DNA of 64,000 nucleotides, from contig NC_134367.1 of the NCBI RefSeq assembly GCF_035582795.1, positions 108,734,062-108,798,061 of the forward strand, in the 5' to 3' direction. Below, in pieces: positions 26,731-39,330 of the stretch (positions within the stretch are counted from its first letter, which is position 1; every line of letters starts with the position of its first letter). The notes under the pieces were generated by a model that saw only the letters and a list, made by a program, of their open reading frames with translations, did not search any database and was not told the origin of the DNA. This DNA comes from Mycteria americana. Taxonomy: Eukaryota > Chordata > Aves > Ciconiiformes > Ciconiidae. A program made the position numbers and the translations under genes.

Positions 26731-27420
26731 GGGGGCGGCCGGTGCCGGCCCCGCCGCCCGGAGCGGGAGACCGGCAACCCGGGAGGCGGAGGGCCTGCGC
26801 TGCCGCCGGGACGCGCGGGCAGACCTGTTGCGGGAGGCGTCCGGCTCGGCCTCTCCGCTTTGTTCCCACCGGGCACCGCGCTCCCACCGCTGCCGTCGCC
26901 CCCGGCTCCGCTCCGAAACTAACGCCGGCCCGGCGAGGAGGAGCCGCCGCGCCCCGCCCGCCGCCCACCCCCGGGAGGGGCCGGCGCAGCTCCCGCGGGG
27001 GACGGCCCGCCTCCTACCCCCCGCCGCCCCGGTGGAGGTGCCCGGCTCGGGGGAGCCGCCGCGCCTGGCCCCGGCCGACCGGGGGCTCAATTTCCACCGC
27101 TGGTGCGGCGGGGGTCAGCCCTCCCGGGGCTCGGGGGGGGGACTGTGGCAATATGAGATACGCCTGAGTCCCCACGGGCGATCCCGGGTGTGCGGGGGCA
27201 CGTCCCTCCGAAACACACCGGCCCCCGGGACCCGCCGAGGGCGGGGGCACACGCAGCACCGGTCCCTCCCCTCGGGAGCCGGCCTGGATCGGCAGCGGGG
27301 AAGCGCGGGCGGGAAGCGGCTGGCCAAGGTCAGGCTTCAACCCTGGAGCCTCCCCCAGCCTGATCTGCGAGTCCCTGCCTTCCCTGCCGCCTCAGACGGA
27401 GGGTCCGGCCCATAACCTGC

Positions 27421-28189
27421 TTTTAGCTCTTCGTGCAGGCAGCCGATCGAGCATCCCTGCTCAAGGTGCGTTTTACTTTTTTTGCGATTTTTAGCTGGAC
27501 CCGGCAGTCGAGCTACACTGGCCAAGTCAAACCTGGCAGAACAACGTTGAGGTGCCAAAACAGAGTCGTAGAGACCAATATTAAGGTTGCCCTGTCCAAA
27601 AAATCAACCCCACAAATCTTTTACACCCCCTTATGGGGAGGGAAGTTTCCCCTCCCCTGAACCGGAGTGCAGGATAACCATTTCAAACCCGGCTGCTTTG
27701 CGAGCAGCACTTCAAAGGCTCAAGGAAGGCTCGGAAGGAAAGCACGCTAAAATCAGCCCCGTTACAGGGCTTTCTCTGCAGGAAAACCAGCTCCATCTGT
27801 TTTTCCTACTCGTATTAAAATCTCCCCGGTAATTAAAAAGGATAAAAGGGAAGAGGATTAGAAGTTCCCAGATGAAGGGAGAACAAAACTCAGACCGAAT
27901 TTGTATATAAACACCTCTTTTTCCTAACGCGGTAAGGAAACTTTAACAGCGCTGATAAAAACCCAGGGAACTCCTATGCAGTAATCACGTATTGTTTAAT
28001 ACAACACTCTAGCAGCTGGGGGGGAAGCTAAAAAAAGGCCAAAAAGCTATTTTTGTAGTTGTCTCATTACAGCAAAGAAAAACAAAAGACACTTTTTTTT
28101 TTTTTTTTTTTTTTGCCACAGCGCTTTGAAATCCAGCAATGTTTAAAACCTGCCCCAGAAGTGTCTCGCACCTGTTTTAAACCTGCTGT
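27421..28189. other. AT-richer spacer between two CpG islands
   Basis: About 770 bp of ordinary base composition, ending in a T-tract of about 23 bases near 28092-28114. I see no gene or repeat family. Confidence 0.6.
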
Positions 28190-28770
28190 ACAAAGTCTCC
28201 CCGCCCCCGGCTCACGCCTGCGGGAGCGCTTCGGTTTCGGAAGAACAGCCTGCCGGGTAGCGGGCGGGGGGTCGCGCCCGGCAGCTTCCCCACGGCCGTG
28301 ACCAGCTTCACCTTCCCGCCCCCGGTATTTTTTCTCCCAAGCGAGGCGGCCGCTGCGGCGGCGCAGCCCCGGCACCGCCCCCCCGGCGCCGCCCGAACCG
28401 CCCTCCCGCGGCGCGGGGCCGGGGTCCGCCCTCGCCTCCCTCCCCACGGACCTCGGTCCCCGCCCCGGTCGGTCCCCGCCCCGCCGCCAGGGCCGGCCAA
28501 TGAGGAGGCGCCGCCGGCGGCATGACATCACCTCCCCCGACGCCTATTGGGCACCTGGCGAAAACAGCGGGCCGTCTCCCGGCAACGCCGTGGCGTCACG
28601 GCGCCGCCCCGTGAGCCGTCGCGCCCCGCGGCCCTCCGCCGGCTGAGGGGCGGCTGTCCCCGGCCGCCTCCCGGCCCTGCAGCTCCGCGGGCAGCGGCTC
28701 TGTCGGGACAAACCCGCGCCTCCGAGCAGCGCCAGCCGTCGCCGGTTTGTCTCTACGCGGTTGGTTTGAC
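28190..28770. promoter_or_regulatory. Second CpG island with CCAAT and CRE-like elements, gene unassigned
   Basis: GC- and CpG-dense block. CCAAT lies at 28497-28501 and its reverse ATTGG at 28546-28550. A CRE-like TGACATCA is at 28523-28530 and a CGTCA half-site at 28594-28598. These are typical of a TATA-less promoter. It could be an upstream alternative promoter or 5' exon of TP53BP2, or the start of an unannotated plus-strand transcript. Nothing downstream on the plus strand is recognisably coding until FBXO28. Confidence 0.5.
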
Positions 28771-31700
28771 GTAAGGACTGGAAACACCCACTCTCAACCA
28801 TGAGCAAAGCCCAGCGTCGCTGCTCCCGCTAAAACGCTGCCTATATATTACCAGTAGAATATACACTGTAAATACCAGCTCTTCCTCAGGGCCCGGTGCG
28901 GCTCGCTTCTCCGCTGCCCGGACATAGTGGTCAACCTACCCACAGAAGGTGTATTTAACTCCACTTTTCATTTGGTAGTGGGGTTTTTTTTGTTTTTTTT
29001 TGTTTTTTTTTTTTCACTCAGACTTTGAATTTATTTTACAAGATAAAAATGTTACAGGCCAAAACACGTGGCAAGGGAGAACCAAAATTCTTCTGCAAAT
29101 CTCTGCTGAATTTTTAGGAGCATCTAGCTGGTAAGGGATAAAGTAAGGGGTATAATCTTTTAAGGTATGCCCCAAATACAGGTACAAATAATTTCTAATA
29201 ATAATTAGAATAATAATTTCTAAGCCTGTAAAATAAACCTGGAAATGTTCAGATAAAAAATCAGCTAGAAAAGAGGCTTCAGGTGTGTGTATGTGCATGG
29301 TACCTATATTTTGCTAGTGCATGCCTCTTGTAGGTCAATCCACGGAAGTCCGTGTTGGCACAACTTCTAATTTTTACATCTTCCACACAAAACTACAACC
29401 CCATCCCTGCTAAGGAAATGAAGCTTCAAGGGGTGCCTCTATTTTTTTCCAGTTTTTGTCCAGGCTCTGTGACTCATACGCTGTGGTGGAGGCTCTCGGT
29501 GCCATCTGGCCACGCGCTTTAGATCACAGCTTCACTCCAACAGAGGAGACAACGCTCGCCAGGTTTCCAGGGAAAGCAGGGTCAAAACTGCTTGCACCTG
29601 TGCATATCTCAGCAGCATTTCTTACCTTCCCTATGCACTTCTTACTTGCCCTACGGCATCACACATTTCTGCCTCTTCCAGCAATTCAGACATGATTTCA
29701 CTAGATAAGCATGAGATGAATTTCCCGCAAGAGGTTATTAATTATAGGAAAGATTTTTGATTTTATGAGCAGGGAGTAGATGGTTCCCCCCCCAGCAGGA
29801 AGAAACACCTGAGGGTTTCTGACCGCAGGGTCAATATCCAGAGTGTCAACAGTTGGAGGTAACCGAGTCACGCACAGGAGAACTGGCAAGGGGCAACAGT
29901 CCTCAGTCCTGCATCTGCAGGGCTACCACAAAAAGGAAGAGAAGATGAGATCTGCAGGATCTGGAGCCAACGGCATGTGCAGCTGAAGCTCTGCACCTCT
30001 TCCCTGGTTACCACTACTCTTGGCGGCCTGTCCGGAGCATGCTGCCATTGACTAAGACCACATGCAGTTCCCTAGAAGCAATCACAGCAAGGATCCAGGG
30101 GAAGTTAATACTCATGGAATTGCTTGAAAAGCATCCAAGGAAAAAAAAAAAAAACCACCAAACAAAACTCTAGCAGAACCATTCTTCTCTCCACAAGAGA
30201 TCTACTTGATCTGACCCACAGAAACTTGCCATAGCAGAAAGACATTTCAGACAAAAGTGGTAATGATAGCCAGTGGAAATCAATAGCATCATCTTTTCTT
30301 GCCATTAGTCTTGTCATACAATGGGATCGGGGGGAGGGGGGCTGGGAAGACACCGCTGGATTTCATGCCGTCGGCACACTACTTGAAACTCAAAAACTTC
30401 AGTTAATTCCTTCAGTGCTGTGGCTAAGCAATTTTAACAGTAACTTCTCATCCTCCTCTCTATTAGCCTCCAGACCAGTCAAGTCTTCTTTTACAGTCCT
30501 GACACAATTAGGAGGATTATCAGGCAACATCTCTTTTGCAATACCTTGTAATAATTACAAAAAAGCTGTACCTGCCAGTCGTTTATATTTTAATAACCCC
30601 TTTAATTCTTCAGCGAAAAGGTGGTGAACCTGATTCTTAGACGGTTTCCAAGACAGTAATTTCAGAGAGAGTTTGTCGGAAATCAGCACACCACCATCAA
30701 TGTAAGAGGAGCAGGAGGCCAGCTGGTTTAGATTTGCTGTCCACTGCCACCTACTGTTAAAAACCCACCAAGTCAAACTTAGAAGCTCTAGTTTCTGAGG
30801 GATACAGCTTAAGAGGGCAGAAAGAAGGGAAAGCTTTGGAATTGAGATTGCTGGGGAGAAAAAAAAAAGAAGAGAACATGCCAAGAGAATTGCTCACCTA
30901 AACTCAGCGGGCTGGGGCACAGCACAGCAGCTTCACAAGTTTGGATTCTTTCCAGCAATGTTGAACTTCTGGCACCTAATTTATACAGCTAGTCTCCAAC
31001 TCAAGATAAGGCTTTTCCAGACAGTGATTCAAAGCAAAGGCCTCAACTAGTCAGTGTTGTCAAATTTCCTCACAAAGAAAAAAATGTAGCTATAGAAAAC
31101 TGATGGTTTTATACCTTCAGCACCTTCATACAGTTCTGCTAATGCACCAGCTGTCCTCCAGTGGTTGTGAAATTAATTGTCACTATTTAATGTTGCATTT
31201 TTAGTATTTAATTCGTTTTAAACTGTCAGATCACAGACCTTGGAATGGAAAAAATTTTGGGGAAAACATGCAGCAACAACTGACTACCTCCCAGATGGAA
31301 GACAGAAGTTCACTAGTTCCAAAGTCCGCAGATGAGATTCATGAAATCCTTAAAGGAATCTGCTAACCACACCAGCTAGGACATCCCATATTATCCCAGT
31401 GGCTCCTTCCGAAGCAAAAGCCTTTGCTCGATGCCACATTCAAAACACTACATGAAGAAGCATTTAGCAGGTGTACATTTTAAATTAAGACACGGTGGCT
31501 TGCTACAATTTCTGTCAAGTCCAATTCTTTAAGTGTAAAGGTTTTCTTAGGCATTGAGGAGTGATATAATAGACATACCTTCCTCCTGGTGATAAGCTAC
31601 TTCTTTCTAAAACGTCTGAGTCTGGCAACTGAAATGACTCTCTTTAGCTGTAATCCCCTCCAGGGAGTTTATCACATCAGTGCACGCTTAATGAACAACA

Positions 31701-34700
31701 TCACCAGGCCCCTACTTGAATGGCGTGTGTTTTGTTGAAAGGTATGTTTTGTTATCAGATGAAGTCCATTTTGGTTGTGACGTATACTTCCTTATTTACA
31801 CACAGGTGATACTAATTTAAAATCTAAACACAAAAACAAATTCTGTGACATTCCTGTGTCACAGCTCAAACAAAAACTAAATTTGCCTAACATGAGGAAC
31901 AGCTGAGTTACATTTACCTCACTCAGAAGCATGAGAGCCAGTCTCTTGCCTTGTGAAAGCATTTACTTCTGTACAAAGTGAATAAACTTTGTAGTTCAAA
32001 CTTTGTTGTATATATGAACTGGTAACACATGTAAGCAACTACATGAGACGACAGAGGTTCGGGTCCAGACTCTGTAACCTTAAAGTTAATTAAAAAATAT
32101 TTCTTTCTTAACTTGCATCCTCTCTGTAAACTAATCCCATTATCTAAGTTGTGAGAGTCACACATGGACTGACTGGGCAAAGTACATACTCAATCACATT
32201 ACTCAGTAAGCTAATAATTATACGGAGCCAGCAGCACCCAGAAACCAGCAGCACTCAGAAACTACTTTAGAAATTTGCATCAATTTTGCTGCAACCTATT
32301 CAGCTCTTAAGCTGATAATTTAACAACAGTTTCAAAGGGTGGTTCTATAAAAGTAGAAAGGGACATTAATACCACTGTACGCAAGCATCACTCACAGTAA
32401 ACAAAAGTTTTCCATTTATTCCAGATCAAGCAGGAATTATTTCACTTCAGTAAACTAAAGCTTCTCCAACTTCTCAAGTTACTTGCTAGAAGAAAATTCG
32501 AATTTCCTCACTCAACATTCTTTTCCACGTAATTTAAATTCAGATTTTTTTTCCACAGCTAATTTAACAACCAGCCAGCAAGTCTGCACTGTGTCTTAAA
32601 GAGAGGAGAAATAAACTTCCTCTTCCATTAGTCCCCAGCATATTTGAACAAAATGTAGGCTGGCACAAATTAGTGTTTTGTATGCATCATACACGGCTGC
32701 CATTCTTCTCAATAACTAGATGATATTCACTAGACTCACTCAGGATCCCTGTCAATTTATCTCAGCACAGATCCTGACAGAAGACCCTCTGTAACAAAAT
32801 GTCTGTTTAAGGCAATTACAGCAATGCGAGAAAGCCGTATCTGCCTGCAGCCACTCATCCAGCCCCTTAAGGGAGTTGATCAGTGAGGAAGAACAGGGAA
32901 GGAACTAAAAAATGTCCTCATTAAGCACATACATATTCAGCTGTTGCAAACAGGAATTCTGTGATCAAAATGCCATTCCTTACCAGAAACTGTAAGACAC
33001 TGATTGGCCACACAGTGATGCTGAACCTTCATCCCAGCTGGATGTTTAAAGAATGTGGAGAGTTAAATTATCACTGCCATTTTACTGTTGCCTCGTCCCT
33101 ATTTCTCAGCTGCCAAGAAGCCAGCCTTAGCTCATGCTAGCAGTCCCTCTGGAGTCAAGAGAGAATGAAACCAGAAGGATTTAAGAAAATACAAAATTAT
33201 TTCAAGATCAGGCCTCCCACAATTTCTTTTTTGTAAAGTGACAGAACTGAGCAGACCACGTCTTTGTTAACGTATTCTCCTGGTCAGTTTATGTATTTTC
33301 TTTGCACATTCTCACACAGAGCTATAGTCCTGTGCCTCAGCAAATTAAACTCTGCTTTAGATAACCCTGGCAGACACAGGTACATGGTCTATAAGCAACA
33401 GCAGACACTTTGGGAGCTGTCTTTTTCTTATACATCAACATTATTGGGTGCAGTTTGTCATGTCAGTGATGTTTCACTGAGCTGAACTGATGAGACACAG
33501 AGAGACATTACTGATGTCTTCACTGAATTATCTTTATCATAGTGTAAATATGCGGTAATATACTAAAATCAAAGGAATTCCTTGGAATTTACATCAAAAC
33601 TGAGCTCCTTCTAATGGTGGAAAGTAATTCTCCATCCTAGGGCTTGTGAACACCCTACAAGAAAATAATACAGAGAACTAGCAAAAGTCATGTAATCTAA
33701 TTAAATTCTCCTTTTTGTTTATATAAGCTATTTCACCGAGCTTACTTCTGAGTACAGCTGTGTGAGGATATGTAACCTGACCAAGATAACATGCTATCCA
33801 GTACCTGATTTTGCAGTCCTCTTTCAGGGAAAGTATTTTGACTCCAAGAAAATAGAAAGGTTATTTGCCTGAACTCTTGTCCTTTTTATCCCCCAAGTAT
33901 ATCACTCTACCTAATTAGCATATTACATGTCTACAAACCCTGACTTTCTTGTGGATTTGAAAATACTTTTAGTTAAATATTTTCTTGAAATTTAAAACAG
34001 AAAAGCATATTTAATGAAAGCTTGACTGTGCAACATGCCTAGCCTACAAATACTGCTCAAGATTAGTCTGGTCTCCATACTTCTACCTGAGAAAACTCTA
34101 CAGAGGTTGTGTTTTCTTCCATCCTGTCTTCTACGTGTTTTCCTTTTGCTTCTACCTGTCATTTCCCAGGGAGCATCACATTCTTCTGCCTCTCAACTTC
34201 AGCTTATGATTACTATCAGATACCTAATGTACAGTATTACAAATAAATTATGAGGTAGATGTAGATTTTAGAGGCTGTTTCTCAACCAGCTTTTTATGTA
34301 ACATGTAGCACTACTGGGCCCCAAACTGGTTAAACTACAAAGGATCTATTTAAATATTTATATTGATTTAATTAAACTGGGATTACATTCATATCTGAAG
34401 CTATAACTCCACGTGACAATAAATATTAAGTTACATACTATTGGATCAAAAGCCTCAGTTGCAAAACATGAATCTCGGAGAATTCACACTCCTGTCTACA
34501 TTTGTTAAGAACATTTTAAAATGAAATTTTAATATGGCTTCCCCCCCCCCATTTCTTTTTTAATGCCTCTCTAAACAAGACCTTCAAGCAAGCTGGAGGC
34601 AATTCACAGGGACAAGAGTGCAGACTCTCTGTGGGTCTCCCCCAGCTTGCTTACAGGTCTCTCCTTCTTTTCTGGCTCAAAAGTCATGGTCCCTGGATAT

Positions 34701-37700
34701 GCCCAGATGTAACTGCTCTCCTGTATAAGCAAAACCAGGCCATGTGTTTTGTCTGGATCTGGCCTTGCACCAAACTTCTGCACTAGATTTAGCTTTGGAC
34801 TTTACTCCTCCTCCATGTCCAGCAGCCTGAATGAAAATATGGCTGTGTGAATATACCAGACTTCTCTCAAATTTAGCAGCTCTTAAAAAAAGCCTTAACA
34901 TCCATAAAGTGAGCAAACTGCCACTGCTCCAGAGAAGAAAATGTGCCATGTGGAAATGCATTTTCTACTTTTCTATTGATTACACTAACTTAATAAAACA
35001 AATCTGTTCTCCTCCCACCCAACTTCTGCTCTTATCCGAATTTTTTGAGCACATCACTCCTCTTTGCTCCTATATTCCTCATTAACATAGCAGTTCTTGA
35101 CCTAGTTACACACCTTCCTTCACCTCCAACTCCTGCTGCAAGATTTCTTCCCCCATCCCTATCTTCCCAGATGTCCACTTGTTAGCTCCTGCTTCTCATG
35201 CTCCTTCCCCCCTTCCCTGAATTTCTTTTCCTTTCTCACATTTGGTATTTACAACTTTCCTTGTATTTGAGCCAGGCTCCTTCCTCTTCATCACGCCTCT
35301 TGGCATTGCTTGTCACCATACAAAGCCCAAGCAAAGTATTCTACATACTTTCAGTAAAATTTCACAGTCCCTGCTGTCCGCAACAGACCACACTCGAATC
35401 AGTTGGGAACACGATATGTATACAGTCTTATAAGCACATAGTAAGCTGTGAGAGGCTGAATCTGCCCAGTATAGCTGTATCTAACAATTTCACTGACAAA
35501 TTTTAAGACAAGTAATGAGATTTTATAAAGACTTATGACATCAAAAATTTTTGCAGATTACCACAAAGAAAGCAAAACAGATATCCTTGGTCCAAGTGGC
35601 CTTCCTTTTAAACCTTATATTCCTAGTCCAAAGTACAGAGGCATCAGAATTTCACACACACATCCCCCCCAAAAATGAAAATATTATGAGAATTTTTGCT
35701 TAAAAGGGGCAAAACAATACACTTCCCCTAACATCTTCCTTGTGAGTCATTTAGGTGTTGCCCAAAAAATTCAGTCCAACTATACTTATCATTCTAACAT
35801 GGTATACACAAAACTAAGGCTATTTCAAGATTTGTTTTAAATCTTACAAGTATTGCAGAAATCTGAATAAGTAGTAACCCAAATAAGGCAAATGAGGTAT
35901 GTATGTATCCTGCATGAGCTGTAAAATACTGACAACAGAGTTTGCATGTTACTTGACATGCAATAGACTCTACATAACTACTTCATCCCTTTTGGGAAGT
36001 ATTATCAAGTTATCTGGCTTCACACTATCCCATAGTAACTGAAAAGCTAAGCCACTAGAGAGTCTGTGATGGGGATTTTGTGAAAGTGTGTGCAGTCTGT
36101 GTTTTTGCAAATTAATGCAAAGTGATGCATGCTTAGAAAAATGACACAAGATACATTGGGGAAGGATGTGAATCAGAACCTGGAAGGCAGCAGAATTAGC
36201 CTACTTACTGAAGCAGACTTATTAACTATAAAGCTATTTATATAGTTGTAGTTAATAATATAATATATTGTGCATATTATTAATATATTCTACTTAGTAA
36301 TATAATAAACATACAGAACATACAGCTTATATTTATTAAACTTACAGCTGTATCTTAAAAACTCAAATTGTTCAAATTATATGACACAACAAAAAAGCAT
36401 TCTTGAAACTATCTTAAATTATATATGCTTAGGTAGGATGAAAAAAACCACTTGCTTTTAAAGCATTTATGGACTGCCAGCCCAAACTTCGTGTGCCAAG
36501 TCACAAGTTTATAAGGAATTCTCCTGAGTCTGTTTTAAACTGCTGAGTGTGCATGAGAAAGGAGATCAGGTCCTAAAATCATGCACAAGAATAAAACCCT
36601 TGTTCCAAGATAGCCAGATCATTTTACAGCAGCATTGATGAGTTGAGGGGCGGGGGGAGCAAAACACTTCCAAATCTGTACAAGGCACACAGTGTTCTGC
36701 TCCCAAAAAGGAAATATTAATTTCAGTGCACATTTTTGGCGTGCCATTAGAATGACACACATAAAGGCTTACACTTGCATTTGCCCTGCTCCCAAGTTAA
36801 TTCTTTTCCAGTTGCAATTTTTTTAAGTAAGAGGTTGCCAGTGGGTTTCCGGCAGGGAAGGGGGGAGTTGCACATGAAAGAAATGAGTTTAGGTAAACCT
36901 TCAAAAAGAAGAAGCATGGCTGAAAAAAAATGTACAGGGATGTTGCAGGCAGCCAATGCTTTAGTTCTGCAGTATTTTAAGCTGTACTACCTTGGTGCAG
37001 GTACTGCAGAGAGTCGTCCCATTCTCCCCAAACATTTTATGGTTTTTTTCCACACACTTTGCTACTGTCACTTCTGGCATTTGCCTAGTGATTTTCTTTG
37101 GCAAGCCAGTCTTCAGCAGCACCAGTTCTCCAATCAAGCACATGCTCAACACTACTGACGTGAGAAAAGCAGCAGCTGAAGGCAGAGAGGAGACTGGCAC
37201 CATACTTTTCAACGGCTGTGCCAACTTCTGTTGGGCTAAAATCGTTGTGAAAGTACGGTGTAAGTGTCTGTGACCATGCTTAGAAGCACCAGGGAATGTT
37301 CTAGAAACAGCCCTTGGTCCCATCCCTTTGCTGCCCCAGCTATTACATCCAAGAAACCTCCCTAATATACAGGATTAAAGGCAAATAAAGGAGCAGAGTT
37401 TGTTTTATTCTGGGTGTTTCGCCTCCTCAATAATGTCTGGTTCCAAGCAGTGGTTTGCGGGCAGCCACAGTTTTTGCCAGCTGGCTCTGACCCCCAAAGT
37501 CCGACAGCAGACCTGCACACCCACTGCTCACCCCAGCTGCTGGGGCTGCCCCTGCACGTCCTGGCCAAGGGCTGGACACAAAAGGGGAGTGCTCACCTGT
37601 CTATACGTAGAATAGAAAGGCCTGGATTACATTTGTAAGAAGTATGTAGTTGCACCTCCCTTACGAGCTACAGAGGTATTTTTCCGTCCCGTAGCTGCCT

Positions 37701-37838
37701 CACTGTAATTCACCTGTATTTTCCTGGGGGGCTGCTGCGCCTGCCCAGCCGGTGCTGTTCCTGCAGCGCGGAGGGAGCACTGCCAAACTCCTGAGCAACA
37801 GCAATGAAGTTTTTGGAGGTCCTTCTCACACAGTTACC
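28771..37838. other. Intergenic interval between TP53BP2 and FBXO28
   Basis: About 9 kb, mostly AT-rich. T-rich low-complexity sequence lies at 28984-29015, short A-tracts near 30140 and 30862, and a very AT-rich stretch at 36225-36360 with short internal inverted repeats. A CTCF-like motif (30741-30757) is listed separately. No coding frame resembles a family that I know, and I see no RNA gene. Confidence 0.7.
30741..30757 (-). promoter_or_regulatory. CTCF-like motif
   Basis: The minus strand reads ACAGTAGGTGGCAGTGG, which contains the AGGTGGCAG core of the CTCF consensus. This is a by-eye motif call only. Confidence 0.3.
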
Positions 37839-38143
37839 TCAGGAGAGGGCATGGAGATGGAGGTGCTGATCTCTCCGGTGTCCAGCCACAGGATATGAGG
37901 GGATGGCATGAAGCTGCCTCAGGGGAAGTTCAGGTTGGGTCTTAGGGAAAAGCTCCTCACAGAGGGTGGTCCGGCACGGGAACGGGCTCCCCAGGGAAGG
38001 GGTCATGGCCCCAAGCCAGTCAGCATTCAAGAAGCATTTGGATATATACATATATATGGTTTAACTTCTAGGGTGCCCTGTGTGGAGTGAGGAGCAGGCC
38101 TGGATGATCCTCGTGGGTCCCTTCCAGCTCAGGATGGCCTATG
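37839..38143 (+). mobile_element. CR1 LINE, 5'-truncated 3' fragment
   Basis: The sequence follows the avian CR1 3' end in order: 'ggtgctgatctct', 'ggcatgaagctgcctcagggg', 'gaagttcaggttgggtcttagg', 'acagagggtggtccggca', 'gggctccccaggga', 'ttcaagaagcatttgga', 'gatgatcctcgtgggtccct', 'tccagctcaggatggcctatg'. Only about 300 bp of the 3' part remains, as is usual for CR1, and the short terminal microsatellite is eroded. It lies about 700 bp upstream of the FBXO28 start codon. The end positions are approximate. Confidence 0.9.
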
Positions 38144-38499
38144 TCCCTGCGAGCTTCCGCAGCCTCCTCGACCGCCTTACTCTTGCGTCTCTTCTTCCAC
38201 AGAGTGGGAAGAAAAAAGCCCTGTGGCTTCGCAACGACCCACGTCAGACTAAGGTGCAAAAACCCAGTTGTGCGGGGTCGGCACCTGTAATCGGGGCGCC
38301 ATTTCCAACCGCAGCCAGTGGCGGTTGCTTATGTACCTCACGTAAAGAACGCGCCAGGCATGCGGTGGAGCTTCCCCGTGCGTCCTGACACCCTCATCAA
38401 ACCCCGCTTGTGCTTTTATCCTCCACCGCGTTCGGCGACAGTCAGTCTCACGCTTTCGCTACACATGGTAGGAAAGATTTATTATTTCCAGTTGCTTGT

Positions 38500-39330
38500 T
38501 TTAAGTCTGCCCCTGGTGGGGTGCCCAGCAGTGAGGGGGGGGACTCCCGAGCAGCCTCCACCGCGCCTCGGGGCCCTCCCTCAGCCGGCAGAAGGGGCTC
38601 CCGGGGCGCAGTCCCGCCGCGGCCGCCCCACACCGTCCCCGCAGGCGCCCCGGTGCCTGAGGACGCGCTCCCGGAGCGGCGGGCGGCCCCGCGAGCGGCA
38701 CTGCCGCGGCCGCCCCCTCCCCGCCCTCTGCCGCCCCCCAGCGGCCGGGCGGGGCGCGGCGGGGCGGGGCGCCCCGTCCGGTACAAACGGGGGCGGAAGT
38801 GTCGTCATAGGAAGGCTCGCTCCCCTCCCTCAGTGGAGGAAGGACGGGTTCCAAGATGGCGGCGCCGGAGGAGCGGCTCCCGTCGGACGGGGAAGGCGGC
38901 GCCCTGGGCTCGGCGCGGCTCTCCCCGCCCCCGGTCTCGGAGTCTCCCGAAGCTCTGGCGCCCTTGGAGCCGCCGCCTCAGAGCAACACGCTCATGGGGC
39001 TGCCCATCGTGGCCATCGAGAGCATCCTCAGCTTCCTGTCCTACGATGAGACGAGCCAGCTCCGCCTGGTAGGGGCCGGGGAGGGGAGGGGGAGGCGGCA
39101 GGGCGGGCCAGCGAGGAGCCCTGCTGCGGCCGGGACCCGGGCCCGCCGGGGGAAGCCCGCCTCGCTGGCCGGAGCAGCGCTGGGAGGAGGTGGGGAGGTG
39201 TCGGCGGCCCCGGCCGCCCCCCGCCGGGCTGCTGCCCTCGCCGGGGAAGGGGCGTGATGGGGTGGGGTGGAATGGGGCTTTCTCCCTTCTCCCCAACCGC
39301 CGCCGAGCCTCGGGTGCGGGCATGTAGGTG
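38500..39330 (+). promoter_or_regulatory. FBXO28: CpG-island promoter of FBXO28
   Basis: GC- and CpG-dense block with GC boxes (GGGGCGGGGC at 38761-38770 and neighbours) and an ETS/GABP-type GCGGAAGTG at 38793-38801. A perfect YY1-type AAGATGGCGGC at 38853-38863 overlaps the start codon. There is no TATA box. This combination is typical of housekeeping promoters. Transcription probably starts within about 100 bases upstream of 38856. Confidence 0.75.
38856..39068 (+). CDS. FBXO28: FBXO28 coding exon 1
   Basis: 71 codons from MAAPEERLPSDGEGG to SQLRL, ending in phase 0 at a GTAGGG donor. It contains an acidic, proline-rich leader and the first half of the F-box. Confidence 0.95.

Larger units (their letters stand above)
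26160..27420 (-). promoter_or_regulatory. TP53BP2: CpG island and promoter region of TP53BP2
   Basis: Very GC- and CpG-rich sequence by eye. It surrounds coding exon 1 (26730-26704) and extends upstream on the minus strand, so it should hold the 5' UTR and core promoter. No TATA box is apparent next to the exon. The transcription start cannot be placed from sequence alone. The 5' leader between 26731 and about 27100 contains no upstream AUG on the minus strand. Confidence 0.75.

Noticed and set aside
26159-28531. Long open frames (up to 350 codons) in the two GC-rich islands
   Set aside because: CpG-rich DNA lacks stop codons in several frames at once. The peptides are low-complexity Arg/Pro/Gly/Ala. 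Only the nine-codon TP53BP2 exon is supported.
32056-32066. GGTTCGGGTCC, resembling a tRNA B box
   Set aside because: No A box at the right distance and no cloverleaf could be drawn. At most it is a decayed SINE fragment.
36225-36360. AT-rich stretch with short palindromes (TATATAG/AATATATT type)
   Set aside because: Low-complexity sequence makes such pairings expected. No discrete arms or ends.
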